In this document: piece by piece, positions 1 to 10,653 of the stretch
Position numbering within the stretch: position 1 is the stretch's first letter
How the letters are laid out: every line of letters starts with the position of its first letter
From: Persicaria tinctoria
Lineage: Eukaryota; Streptophyta; Magnoliopsida; Caryophyllales; Polygonaceae
Direction: 5' to 3'
Assembly (NCBI GenBank): GCA_037127255.1
Contig: JBANSL010000007.1
Span: forward strand, 62,295,038 to 62,359,037
Length of the DNA stretch: 64,000 bases
The notes under the pieces: generated by a model
The model's database searches: none
Told to the model about the DNA's origin: nothing
The model's input: the letters and a program-made list of their open reading frames with translations, nothing else
Program-made: the position numbers and the translations under genes

Positions 1-862
1 TGCATGTAGATTCGATTTGGGGGCCGGTGGGAAGAATTGGGTGAATGGGGTTAGAAATTTGTGAAAGGGAAACCCTAATTGTATGTGTGGTGGGCGGTTT
101 GGGGATAGGGGTGGAGATTTGTCATTGATGCTAAGTTGGGGATGAAATTGAAGGTCCAAATAGCTAGGGTAGAAACGATTAGACAACCCCCATGAAAGAA
201 TGAAATTTAGAATTTGATAACTCGTCAATGACGAGCGGAGTCGTTCTTGTGGATAGGGGAAACGATTGAATGGCTAGGTATAGGAAGTTCTGGACTGGCT
301 TCGATTTGGGGGTAGTAGGGGACAACACATATGACTTGTCTTCGATTAGCTATAATGGATAGTGTCTTTGAAAAGCTCATGGTTTTAAACAAACCATGAT
401 GCTCGATGTAGTCTGGATAAATCTACTTAGGTACTCATGGTTTTAAAAATTTTCTCGCATAAGGGATAATGAAGATGATATATACAAGATTTTAGAGGAT
501 TATGGATTAAAGACTAGCAGCCCCTTTGAGGCCATAGTTTCAAGTCTCATGTGCTAGTTTGTTGTTGGTGTTATGGTAAAGTCTTGTTTTTGGACCCAAT
601 CACACTCGTGATCAACCTTTTGTTGCCTAATTATATGCTGATGATTCTTATGATATGAAATTCTTTGAGTTTCCTTACTCTTGTATATTGAATAAAAAAA
701 ATCGAAGATCCTCAAACCATATGATGTCTTAAAGCAATCATATTCAGTTGTTGATGGTTTTTCGTGGCATTTGTGTAGTGTTGTCATTTGGATAATGTTA
801 AATTTTCTGGCAGAAATATTATTTTGACTGGCTAGGCATTTGTATATACTAGCAAGGATTAT
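1..862. other. No gene recognised
   Basis: This stretch has stops in all frames at short spacing and no domain that I recognise. It probably belongs to the same decayed gene or transposon as the exon-like pieces just downstream, but nothing in it supports a call. Confidence 0.4.
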
Positions 863-1264
863 TGCTTAAATGAGTATTATCTGAATGACAGATTAAGGAC
901 AGTGACAAAATCGAAAGGAAAAAAGGTTGCGACGCCGTCGAGCAAGAAGGTATCACCTGTTATCACTTCTGAGACAGATTAGGGGCCTTATTTATTTGTC
1001 TTGGTGATGTCAACTTTGTGGGCTTGTGTGATATTTGTGCAGGCAACACTAGCCCTTCCCCCGACAAACTATTTTAGAGGGAGGTCGAACCAGTTCTCTA
1101 AGATGGCCATGCTGAAAGGAATGGACGATGGCCTAGCTGTGGCTGATTGACAAATGTTGAAGGACAGCAGGCTAGGGGGCATTGTAAAGATCGGAACCAA
1201 TGTGCCATATTGCTCAGCCCTGGTCCATTACTTCCTCGAGAGGCCACCGACTTATGTTGGTTAG
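863..1264 (+). pseudogene. Decayed two-exon coding remnant, unidentified
   Basis: An open stretch at 863-949 (motif KSKGKKVATPSSKK at its end) finishes at a GT donor at 950-951. A second stretch, 1043-1264, starts directly after a TGCAG acceptor in the same phase, so an intron of about 93 bp is plausible. The second piece begins ATLALPPTNYFRGRS, is broken by an in-frame TGA in the middle (after GLAVAD) and ends with LVHYFLERPPTYVG and a stop. Codon-like composition and matched splice sites suggest a former gene rather than chance. I do not recognise the family. A MULE-borne accessory gene is possible because a mudrA fragment lies just downstream on the other strand. Confidence 0.3.
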
Positions 1265-1828
1265 GAAATGTTGTTGTTCGTTGTATTAGGTTGACTTGAT
1301 AAACTTGTTAACATTTCGAACTTTTGGAACCTTGTATTTTTTACTACATATGTATGTTGCCGAGACTTGGTTATATTTATTATAGATGGTTGTGGCTAAT
1401 GTTGCTTTTTTATGCATTTTGTTTGGGTGTACTTGTCGTTTTTCTTATGGTTGACAGTTTTTGAGATATATAAAACATGGTAAGGGATTGCCTGTTATCG
1501 GCTTAGTATTTGATGAGATTGGCTAGGGAAAATATTATAGTGGCTAGTAAGTACAAAACCACGTACATATATGAAACTAAACACCCAGTTATGCACAAAA
1601 TAAACGACCAAAACCCCAAAGTTTCCTTGATTGACATGCATACTACAAAAATACTACCTTCCTCAACATACCCAAAAGATGCGGCATCCCACTACACAAT
1701 CATATAATCGCCTATCCACGCCACACTTCCACCTTGATACATGGCTCTTTCCAATAAGCTCGGACGTTGCCTGTCGATCGTGGTTGTGTCTAACATTAAT
1801 GTCGCATGTGTGCTTCTGCACAAACTTC

Positions 1829-1942
1829 CGCAATTGCCACGTGTATCCCTGTGTATGTCTAGATATATTCCGTTGCTGACTAGGATTTCCCTTTGCCTGG
1901 CTAGTAACTGAATTTCTGGGTTTTATTCTTCCAACTTAACGT
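1829..1942. repeat. Direct duplication, copy 1 (partner 2528-2642)
   Basis: About 115 bp, starting CGCAATTGCCACGTGTATCC, recurs at 2528-2642 in the same orientation with scattered substitutions. The first copy overlaps the 3' part of the mudrA remnant and the second lies beyond its 5' end. The pair may reflect a local rearrangement of a MULE. Confidence 0.7.
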
Positions 1943-2388
1943 ACGACACATCCACTTGCACTCGGGATCGATGCACACCACGGAGTAGACTTCCGACGAC
2001 GACCTCTTCACATGTGTGTCGAAACAGCTCTCCCAACCATGGAGTGACTTCCGTGTTGGCTTCCACCTTCGTTCACCGAAGCGTACAAAGGAAGGGGCCA
2101 TGGGCCATCGCCGCCCCTTGAGTTGCAGTACTTGAAAGCATCCTAATCACTTTCATCATCCACTTGAATCGGATAACATCCCTCCATCTTCATATCGAGT
2201 AGATATTTCAACTCCAACTCGTAGCACCTCGGGTCAACCGCGAGCTTCTCCATTATCTTGCTCCTGACGGACCCAAACGACATGGTCTCCTCTATGAGCA
2301 TTATTTTGTGGGAGTTTTGACCTTGATACACCCATCCTCCTCTGAGATGCTCCCATCGACCATTGCAAACGAGAGTAAGTAATACCAC
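1901..2388 (-). pseudogene. mudrA-type MULE transposase, N-terminal fragment
   Basis: Two neighbouring minus-strand reading frames together resemble the N-terminal region of plant Mutator-like (mudrA) transposases. The upstream one (2143-2388) has the typical opening: a hydrophobic strand, then GRWEHLRGGWVYQG, then the regulatory-domain pattern LAVDPRCYELELKYLL and an acidic end (QVDDESD). The downstream one (1901-2101) matches the MuDR zinc-motif region: CFDTHVKRSSSEVYSVVC and ECKWMCRT, with two cysteines spaced as in C-x4-C-x-W. In full-length transposases these lie before the DDE catalytic domain and the SWIM zinc finger, neither of which is visible here. The frames are separated by a stop and a frame change, so this is a dead fragment. 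The overall family is fairly secure; the exact boundaries are not. Confidence 0.6.
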
Positions 2389-2527
2389 TCATTTCTCCCC
2401 TGCGAAATAAAGAGGTTAAGATGGTCCTCTCAGTATCGGTTAGAGGTAAGGGAAGGATGGGGAAAATCCATTACTGTGAATACAAAACAAAAACCATACT
2501 TACCCATATTTGTTGATGTCTGGATTT

Positions 2528-2642
2528 CGCAATTGGCACGTGTATCCCTGTCTATGGCTACATATCTTCGGTTGATGACTAGCATTTTTCTTTGCCTGGC
2601 TAGTAACTGAATTTTTGGGTTTCATTCTTCCAACTTGACGTT
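2528..2642. repeat. Direct duplication, copy 2
   Basis: Same-strand partner of 1829-1942. Both contain the shared string TTTGCCTGGCTAGTAACTG followed by a TTCTTCCAACTT block. The second copy sits upstream of the mudrA remnant in its reading direction. Confidence 0.7.
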
Positions 2643-3234
2643 AATGGCAGCCATGGGGAAGAATCAGATGTTTTGCACTTTTTGGTCGACATGGCGAGCT
2701 CCCCCATCTCCTTTTATACTCCCTCTAAAAACCGATAAAATCCCCATGCGATTTTCCTCCATTTTCCTTGGCGGGAACTGTTTTTGTGAAAAGTGAACTC
2801 TCTCTCCTAACATTTAATGCTGGTCATTCCAAGCTTTATCTCCCTCTCTCCACCCTCTCTCATAAAGTCATTGTCACCCCTCTGCAGCCATTCTTTTTTT
2901 TTTTAATTTTTTTTGGCCAAAATGATTACACTCCCACCCTCTTTCCATTCGACACGTGTCCAAAATTTTCACACCCTCTTTTCCGGTTTGTGCAAAGTGT
3001 AACCGACAACCTGTTGGAATTAATTTGCAAGAATGACAATTTGTCATTCCTTTGCCAATTTTTTGGGTGCAGGTTATTTTTGCAAAGTAGACCATGAAAT
3101 GGTATATCCATGCAAATCAGCCTTTATATAAACCAAAATATCCTTTAAACCTTTATCCCGTATACCTTTTAAATCTTCAAGTGGTTGAAATTTTTTAATT
3201 TCAACTATTTTGAGGATCCCCATACACACCCTAC
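2643..3234. other. Non-coding stretch before the Harbinger element
   Basis: It contains a T-rich run near 2890-2922 and no supported gene. The sequence around 2770 (GGCGGGAACTGTTTTTGTG) looks like the outer end of some MULE TIRs, and would fit the 5' side of the minus-strand mudrA remnant. I could not find an inverted partner inside the window. Confidence 0.3.
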
Positions 3235-3237
3235 TTA

Positions 3238-4510
3238 AGGCATGTTTGGCTGGGATGGGAGTGGGTGGAAGGGGAGGGAGGTGGGCATCGGGTTTCGTGC
3301 CCGCATGTTTGGCAACGGGATGGAGGTTGATGGGAGGGGATGGAGATGGGAATGGAACACCAAAAAAACGGGATGGGAATGGAACCCAAAAAAAATGGAG
3401 GATTGAGGGGATGGGGATGGAAATGTCCTAAATTTACCCCCATCATCTTCAACCTTCCTCCCTCTCTCCTCCCCCTACCGCCACCACTAACCCTCACCTA
3501 AAGTCCTCCTCCTCTGATGCCCTTGCCGGCCACCTACTCCTCCATCCCAATCCCCTAAAACCCACCCTCACCCACCTCCTTTTACCAGTTCATAAATGGA
3601 CCAGGTGTTCCACCACCATCACCGGGCGGCGGCCGCGGCGGAGAACGACTCCGCACCAAGAAAAACGTCGACCCCCACAACGCTATGCGCACCGTCCTCC
3701 TAGTGGTCTCCGCCCTGATCGCCATCGTAACCTTCCAGGCAGGGGTCAGTCCTCCCGGCGGCGTCTGGCAGGACGACATCCACGCCAGAAACACCATCTA
3801 CGCCTCTCGCAAGAAGCTGTTCTACGTCTTCCTTGTATTCGACACGCTCGCCCTCTCCTGCTTCATCTCCGTCATCCTAAGCCTGACCTTCATGTTCCCG
3901 TTCTCCGTCGAGATCTGGATCGCTACTGTCTCCATGATTATCACCTACGGATCCTCCATCTTCGCCATCACTCCTCACAACGGCGACTACATGTTCCGTT
4001 ACCTCCTCTTCATCGCGGCGTTCCCGCTCGTTGCTAGGCTTGTCCTCGAGATATGTAGGTACATCAAGCGCAAATACTTCCCCGATTGGAGCTTTCTGCA
4101 ACGGTTGAGATCCGTCAAAAGAGCAATTAGTGATTGGATTCCATCAAATTGATGGTTAATTAGGCGATTAATCAGGTTTAAATATGTCTTTTAGGAGGAT
4201 GTGGCTATGGCGGATGAAGTGCCGGAGGTGTTGAGGAACTCTGTGATTCTGCAGACGTTCGGAGTGGAGTACAAAGATGAAGAAATCACTTTTAGGATTT
4301 GGGGCATTTTCGTCATCTTACGTGGGTTAGTGGGGGCAATTTGGACGTTATTCACTTCTCCATCCTCCTAACAATAATACAACCAAACACAAATGGGATT
4401 AAACTGACTTCAAAACTCCACCCCGTCCACCCCGAGATTCCATCTCCACCCCTTCCACCCCCAAAAATCCATCCCCATCCACCTACCCCATCCCGTTGCC
4501 AAACACGCCC
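3238..4510 (+). mobile_element. PIF/Harbinger (Tourist-like) non-autonomous element carrying a gene segment
   Basis: The left end reads AGGCATGTTTGGC and the right end is the inverted GCCAAACACGCCC. Both are bounded by TTA (3235-3237 and 4511-4513), the classic 3-bp TSD of PIF/Harbinger elements. The termini continue as G/A-rich arms on the left (GGGATGG-type motifs, 3250-3425) and C/T-rich arms on the right (4420-4500). An internal copy of the end, at about 3302-3325, matches the right TIR better than the true left end does, which suggests a duplicated terminus. No transposase is present. The 1.27-kb element encloses the PGG-domain coding segment at 3685-4152, so it looks like a transduplicated gene fragment. 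Confidence 0.75.
3685..4152 (+). CDS. PGG-domain membrane protein segment (captured, probably partial)
   Basis: The 155-residue frame is a near-complete PGG domain (PF13962), the four-helix membrane module found at the C-terminus of plant ankyrin-repeat proteins of the ACD6/ITN1 type. The signature VTFQAGVSPPGGVWQDD is at residues 15-31, and hydrophobic segments lie near residues 4-20, 43-71, 77-95 and 105-124. A basic tail follows. The frame stays open upstream of the ATG to about 3570, coding a Pro/Gly-rich stretch, so the ATG at 3685 may not be the real start. No ankyrin repeats precede it. The GC-rich third positions differ from the surrounding AT-rich DNA. The segment sits wholly between Harbinger-type TIRs, so I read it as a captured gene fragment. 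Whether it is transcribed cannot be told. Confidence 0.7.
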   Translation: MRTVLLVVSALIAIVTFQAGVSPPGGVWQDDIHARNTIYASRKKLFYVFLVFDTLALSCFISVILSLTFMFPFSVEIWIATVSMIITYGSSIFAITPHNGDYMFRYLLFIAAFPLVARLVLEICRYIKRKYFPDWSFLQRLRSVKRAISDWIPSN

Positions 4511-4513
4511 TTA

Positions 4514-5399
4514 GTCCTCCATAAGCATTTAGCCGTAACTTGTAGAAATATACATACAATTAAGTGAAATGGGTATATATGCATAAACAAAGGTACAAAG
4601 TTGCGTGAACGACGCATGAATTTAGTAAAATAGCTGGCTGGTAAAAAGGGCCGTTCCGTAATATTTTGAGGCCTTGTGCAACTTAAATATCGAGGGCTTT
4701 TTTTTTAAAACTAATTTAAAGGGAAAAAATAATCCACCAAATCCACTAACAAATTAAAAAGTGATCCCTGACGAGTACAAAAAGTGAAAACTAACAAAAA
4801 AATATATATTTAGAATTTGAGATTACCTATCAAAATCCTTGAGGTTGAACGTACGATTGCAATGGTTGAATCAGTTGAATTAATTTTCCGGCAAAAATAA
4901 AATAAAATAAAATTGAAACTGTAATTTTTTTGTGACCGGTTGTGATGACAAAAAAAATGAAATTGTAATTTTTTTAGGAAAATTTTTCGGAATGGGCATT
5001 GGGCTGCTGTAATTTCAAATTTTCAATTGAAAAAAAAGGTTTATTGGACAATTGGGCTGTTTGGAAAAAAAAATGAAAGTAACAACTTTTGTTTTTTGTA
5101 AAAAGGGGTTATTGGACAATTGGGCTATTTGGAAAAAAAATAAAAGTAATAGCTCTTTTTGTTTTTGGAGAAAAAAATACATACTGCAGCCAGACATATT
5201 CGAACCTAACACCAACCCAGAACCAGCGCATCCCATTGCCAATTGATCTACCGCAACAACTTGATACCCATTGAAATTTAAATATACATACATATATAAA
5301 AAGTAAAGAGAATATAAAGATGGGATTTGAGTAAATAAAAGTAAATGCAAATAGATAAAAAGTAAAGAAAAGAATATATACAAAAATGCTTTGAAAGAT
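4514..5399. other. AT-rich non-coding stretch
   Basis: No gene is supported. The sequence is rich in A and T runs, and the long reading frames here arise from low complexity. A tandem duplication lies at 5041-5176. Confidence 0.4.
5041..5176. repeat. 68-bp tandem duplication
   Basis: Two adjacent copies start with TTATTGGACAATTGGGCT (5041 and 5109), each followed by a homopolymeric A run. The period is 68 bp. Confidence 0.7.
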
Positions 5400-6236
5400 C
5401 AAAAAGTGATATATTCACCCTCGAGTTCGCAACAATGGTGGTTTACTCGCTCATCGAATCTACTTCTAGTTGATTGGTTTCTATTCAGATATGCTAGGGT
5501 TTGGTTTGTGTACAGACTTTAGTAGGCTGCCTATTCGATCAATACTAAGGTCCCTTACTCTAGCATGGAGGGTGAATAGCAATAGGCCGGTCCCAAACTT
5601 CTAGCACATAGGCATCATCCCTCCCATATCGTCGATCTTCTCACTTGGTTGTCAGCAGAGCCATCGCTTCCACTAAAAGAGACAATTCCTACCTCTCAAT
5701 CCTCCTGCACCATCAAGATTCCCGAACCGTTCCTGCAAGATGTGTTGTCTATTTATGGATTAAGGCCTGCAAAGAGGAATGAAGCTATAACCCTAACGTG
5801 ATGTGATTCTATCTAGGCTGCGAGTCAAAATATCATCAAAAACATTAACAATTGCATAACAAGGGTCAAGGAAGATTGAAATAAATATAGGAAGAACTAG
5901 AAATCTAAACTCTCAACTCAATCAACCATGTATTACATAAAGGTAAGAACCAAGGAGAATTAGAAATTCATGACGTACCAAACCTCTTCAATTCTGATAT
6001 TTAAATGCTTCATAAAACTAACGAACTTGTATTAAAGAGAGATAATGAATTTTGTCTTGTGGTGTTATATTCAGCCACACCTAGAGCCCTTTATATAGGC
6101 TTTACAAAATACTAGTTGGCTTATAAAAGTAAATTAGAATCCTAAAAGATAGAATCATCGCTTAAATAAATAATATAATAAATCTATTATAATCCTTATA
6201 GATACACTCCAACCTAAATAGATAGGATTTAGATAG
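5400..6236 (-). mobile_element. Family Z LTR fragment, part 1 (split by element A)
   Basis: On the minus strand this matches the family Z LTR at 13258-15051: the block around 5640-5800 corresponds to 14040-14200 (shared GGTTATAGCTTCATTCC and a following GGAGGATTG region). Element A inserted at GATAG (6232-6236), and the LTR resumes at 12063. The outer edge near 5400 is not resolved. Confidence 0.5.
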
Positions 6237-7670
6237 TGATGGACAATTTTTAGTCGCGTAAACCGTATCAAAATAAAATTCAAACCTACAAACTAGTATA
6301 ACAAGTAAGTAAGAGGTCGATCCCACAGAGAATCAAGTATTTCTCCGCAATGTGTATTTACCAATTAGTAGAAAGGGGGGTTTTGGTGATTGAAACAAGA
6401 AAGAAAGCAAAATAAACTATAAACAGATTGATGCAAAACAATTTAGAGAAGATCGCTCTATCTACAACTATCCACTTTATTTGGTTGAATTGATATTGTA
6501 ACTTCCTCTTGTCCTTTTAGTCTTCCTATGAATGGCCTTGTCCCAACCTAATATAATTACTAGTCTAATCAGTCCTAGAAACCCTTATCAATCGAACAGT
6601 CCCTAAAGAAGGATTTAACCCAATTGATAACTTTAAGTTCAGAGATTAACCAAGGTATTTGCAGTCCCTAAAGAGGGATTTAACAACACATCCAACTTCC
6701 TACCCATCCAATTAGTTCAATCAGACCTAAAGGGATAAGTTTGCTACTTGGGTTAAGGTTCGCAATCAGGAATCTACAAAACCCTAGCAATTGAATTGAT
6801 CTAACAAGTTGGCCAGACAAGATAGAACAAAATAATAAACAATCAAGTACAAAGAAGTTAAAGCATTCAATATATGAAATAAGGAACAAGATTCAGAAAC
6901 TCACAATCAATCCAAATAAAGCTTCAAATTGCAAGTAGAACGAAGAGAGTTTAGCCGCCCATGGCGAACATCGCTCTCTCTAAAGTGTCTGATGAATGAA
7001 AGAGTAGAATAGAAGTTTTGGAAAAATAACTAAAAGTGGCCTTATAAAAGATCCCAAGTCGGCCACCAAAACAACTAGAATAAAAACTAGGGTTTTAATA
7101 TTCAAAACGCTGTGTACTGGTGTTGACGGCCCATGCGGCGGCCGCCGCATGGATGCTGCGGCCGCCGCATGGATGCTGCGGCCGCAACATCAACATTCCT
7201 CTTGCATCGTCCCTGGCGGCGACCTCTTCATTGGTCTTTCACGGAAAATCCGTCTTGAATCAGCTCTCGACGTCAACATCAAAGTTGTAGCTCTCTGAAA
7301 GAGCTTTCCAACGCATGGTCATAATAGTCGATCAGACAACCGATGCCTCCAAAAAGTGCAAAACAAGTTCAGCATGTCTGGCGACAACTTCTGCAGATTT
7401 GTTCTTCGTTTAGGTTCGCTTCTTCTTCTCAGGACCTCTTGAGATCTTCATGTAAGCTTCTTCGATCAACTAGACATTCTCATCCAATGCGTTATCAAAT
7501 CATGTCTCCTCCTCGGATCCACTTTTACCTGAAATAATCAATAAAAGCATGTAGATTCCTACTTCAACCACACAGAGAACAAATATGCAAATTATACTTA
7601 AAACATGCATGATATGCATCATAACTAAGCCAAATGCAACCTATTATAACTCTCTAAATTCATGCTATTA
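6237..7670 (-). repeat. Element A 3' LTR
   Basis: Begins TGATGGACAA on the plus strand and ends CATGCTATTA, so in element orientation it starts TAATAGCATG (the usual TG has drifted) and ends CATCA. Compared with the 5' LTR it has one extra copy of a GC-rich 20-bp unit (CGCATGGATGCTGCGGCCGC) near 7150-7195 plus a few substitutions. Confidence 0.85.
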
Positions 7671-7686
7671 AACTCCCCCACACTTA
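7671..7686 (-). other. Element A polypurine tract
   Basis: Read on the minus strand, AAGTGTGGGGGAGTT lies immediately before the 3' LTR, where plus-strand DNA synthesis of an LTR element is primed. The same string precedes the 3' LTR of element C. Confidence 0.75.
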
Positions 7687-9385
7687 AGCTTTTGCTTGTC
7701 CTCAAGCAATCAAAAACAAATATAGAACTGATCATCCCACAAATAAGATCTTCATGCTATAATTTCATAAAAGCAACATCAAGCAATAGGAAACAAGAAT
7801 AAGAGAACAAATATCCTAGCAAATATGTGAGTGATCCAATAGTAAAGGAAAATTTAATCCAACCTCACCGGGATAATGTGTTTCACTCAAGCTCTCATGT
7901 GTTTAGGTTTTAAAGTCCAACTCTCAACTCAATCCAAAATACTCTATACATCTTGAAAGTCATCACTTGCAAACAACATCATGAGGACTTTTATAGGATT
8001 GTAATGGGGCTTTGGTAGGAACATAAGGCACGAGAAATATTTAGGCTTGTGGTGCTAAAAATCCGGGAAAAAGGAACAACAGCCAACCAGAACAACACCA
8101 AAACTTCCATACTTTGCAAACCATTCCAATAACATACACTCCATTACATAAAAATAAACTCTTCGATTTCAATAGTCATACAACTCATGCATTTTTTTTC
8201 ATTATGATGACTTCTTTTCTTTTATGCTTACTTTTGCCCCTAGGTGAATTTTATCCTCCCTAGGTCCAAGCTTACTAGACTTTTACTCCTAAGTGAATTT
8301 TATCCTCCTTAGGCCCCTAGTAATAAGTCATCTCTATTATGCAAGAAGGGATACCTTATTTTGGCTATGCCTCTCGCAATGCACAACCATACTTATATCA
8401 TCTCCACTCAAAGCAACTCCAACATAAAGATTTTTCACCAATTCTCCTCCTAATTCCCGGATAGGGTCAGACTAATCATTGGCTATGATATATTTTTGTG
8501 GAGCTATAAAAAAGAATAGGCTTTAAGGCTCATATGGGCTTCAAGCAAAAGATAATATCTAAGGTAGACAGGTATAATGTGGCTAAAGAAAACATGCCTC
8601 AATCATTTGAAATTCACAAGCAACAAACATGTGCAATACGGTATTGAAATAAGAAGCATATGGAGAGTATAATCACACAATAAAAGCAAAAAGGAATGAT
8701 ATGTAAAGTCCCTATAAGGTCAAAATAAACTCACAAAGGTTATGTTTTTTTAGAATTCAATTAAACCTCAACTATGAATCATACTTGCTTAATTATATTC
8801 TCAAATCATGCTCCAAAATCATTTTCAAGCAATTCAATCAAATCATGGGATTTATGCAATTAAGATCATAAAAATAAATTAGAGGACAAACTAAACCAAT
8901 ATGGTATCGTTAATAACACTTAAATTCAATGCATGATATTTTTGTGATTTTTTTAATGTGATATATAGTAAAAATAAATATGAAAACATAAATAAACATG
9001 ATAACATACATAAACATGATATGAAAACTTTATCTATATGCAATGCAATCCCTCCCCCACACTTAAACCTTTCATTGTCCTCAATGTAACATAAAAGACA
9101 ACAAAAACATAAAAACATAGAGGAAGAGATGAATGAAATACTCACAATATGGTGGATGGGTCTCTATAGGTCGGATCTGAGGATTTCGGTGGCCTTTCCT
9201 GCAAGCTTAGTCTATCCCAAACCAAAAACAACTATCTAATGCCTAATGGGAAACCCAATTTATTGAAAAGAAAACTAGCTAACTAGGAATTGAAATAACT
9301 AAATTAGAAAATTTACCTTGGGTTGCCTCCCGAGAAGCGCCTTTCTTTAATGTCATTGACCTGACTTGTTATCAATCTCAAGATC
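7687..9385 (-). other. Element A non-coding 3' interior
   Basis: No coding capacity is visible. The same order of blocks recurs in elements B and C: the purine-rich motif GTGTGGGGGAGGG after a TTGAGGACAATG box (about 9050-9085), the stretch corresponding to CTTGAAGCC and TAGCTCCACAAAA, and a CTAAGGAGGATAAAATTCAC box. Conservation without an ORF suggests a structural or packaging role, which is inference. Confidence 0.6.
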
Positions 9386-10522
9386 TTAGCTATCAGACAT
9401 CGTCAAAGACCACAGTAGCATATCATATTCCCGTGCACACATCTTACAAAGAACATCATAACACAATAAATTGAAAGCATAAAATGTGAAACTCAAGAAC
9501 CCTTTCAATCCATCAAAGAGTCTAGCACGACTCTCTGCATAAGGAATATGATACCACCAACACAGTTCCGCTGGTGGCTTTTCAAAATAGCAATCAAAAG
9601 GATCAACAAAATCACCATTACCTTCAAAATTGCAAAAGTTTACCTTTATTACCTCTTGAGCCTCAGCTGATGGCTCTAGACTTGGTTCATCAATGGGAAA
9701 GCTCAGAATGGATGTTGCAGATGGAGTAGGAGACATATCACATGTAACCTCATGCGTCGACTCATGAGATTCCAAGTCAGGAAGCACTAGACGCTCTCCT
9801 CCATCGTTGAAGACACTATCGTTGTCTGCAACCAATTCCTCCTCATTCGGCATGTCATTGTCATGTTGAAACCACATAAGAGGGAATGAACTAAGTGTAA
9901 TGACTTCGATAGGATCTTCCATTCTTGCATCCTTTAAAGACTCAAGGGGTGGTGGGGTGGGTTTCTCAAAATCAAGGGAAGAAGACGTCGATGGGGGCTC
10001 ATTAGTAGCTGTGCGGCGATCGCCGCCCTCCTGCGGCGGTTGCCGCTCCTCAGAATTTTCACCCTCCGTTACGACTTCAACTCCTTCTTCTAAGCCCCTT
10101 TCCTTCTCACATTTTGCACTTAAAATTTGAATGAGTTTGTTCATCTGATTCTCCAAGTTCTTACTGCTCTCAGCTTGCTCTTGCAACACTTGTGTAAGGC
10201 TATGGAATGGATCCTCTAGGTATGTGACAGAGTTCTCCATTGACGGAGGAGACGTGATGAGAAATTCTTTTTGTGCAACATGGTAATCCATATAACAGAA
10301 AAAATCCCACAACCCCGACAATCCTCCTAACCGCTTCAGGCCTCCGTTACTCAAGTTCTCAGCAAGCACTTGTGTTTCAACAGTCATCCCATCAATTATG
10401 CACATAATCATATCCCGGATGCTGAATTGATAACCCCATGAACCAAGGTCGTCAACATACTCATGCAATCTCCTGAAGTATTGGTGAAAGTTCTCATATT
10501 CAAACTGTGCTAATCTCAACAT
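9386..10522 (-). CDS. Gag-like protein of element A
   Basis: The 378-residue ORF starts with MLRLAQFEYENFHQYFRRLH, beginning 111 bp after the PBS. Residues 1-90 keep the spacing of a Ty3/gypsy gag core: E-x-FH-x-Y-x-R, then GY..S.RDMIMCIIDGM with a T-x-V-L-A block, then NGGLKRLGGLSGLWDFFCYMDY. The middle is acidic and Ser/Pro-rich and contains one predicted coiled-coil stretch (residues about 115-145). The last 80 residues carry the conserved block PPAELCWWYHIPYAESRARL, a hydrophobic segment and AREYDMLLWSLTMSDS. No zinc knuckle is present. The C-terminal block is shared with elements B and C. Function as a nucleocapsid-type protein is inferred from position and the N-terminal pattern. Confidence 0.7.
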   Translation of the reverse strand: MLRLAQFEYENFHQYFRRLHEYVDDLGSWGYQFSIRDMIMCIIDGMTVETQVLAENLSNGGLKRLGGLSGLWDFFCYMDYHVAQKEFLITSPPSMENSVTYLEDPFHSLTQVLQEQAESSKNLENQMNKLIQILSAKCEKERGLEEGVEVVTEGENSEERQPPQEGGDRRTATNEPPSTSSSLDFEKPTPPPLESLKDARMEDPIEVITLSSFPLMWFQHDNDMPNEEELVADNDSVFNDGGERLVLPDLESHESTHEVTCDMSPTPSATSILSFPIDEPSLEPSAEAQEVIKVNFCNFEGNGDFVDPFDCYFEKPPAELCWWYHIPYAESRARLFDGLKGFLSFTFYAFNLLCYDVLCKMCAREYDMLLWSLTMSDS

Positions 10523-10632
10523 CTTGAAAAAGTTAGTAGCAAGGATGTTGTGAACCGTAAGATAGGTTCACAACAAAGTTAGATATATAAACAAAAATTA
10601 ATAAATACACACAACAAAGAAATAAACTTGAT

Positions 10633-10650
10633 TCCCCGGCAACGGCGCCA
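10633..10650 (-). other. Element A primer-binding site (tRNA-Asp)
   Basis: Plus-strand TCCCCGGCAACGGCGCCA is identical to the 3' end of plant nuclear tRNA-Asp(GUC), so the minus strand is its 18-nt complement. It lies three bases from the 5' LTR, as expected. Confidence 0.9.
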
Positions 10651-10653
10651 ATT

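Noticed and set aside
6680..6889. A 69-residue minus-strand frame, repeated almost identically at 11094-11303
   Set aside because: Both lie in the two LTRs of element A, so the repetition reflects LTR identity, not a gene family. No domain.
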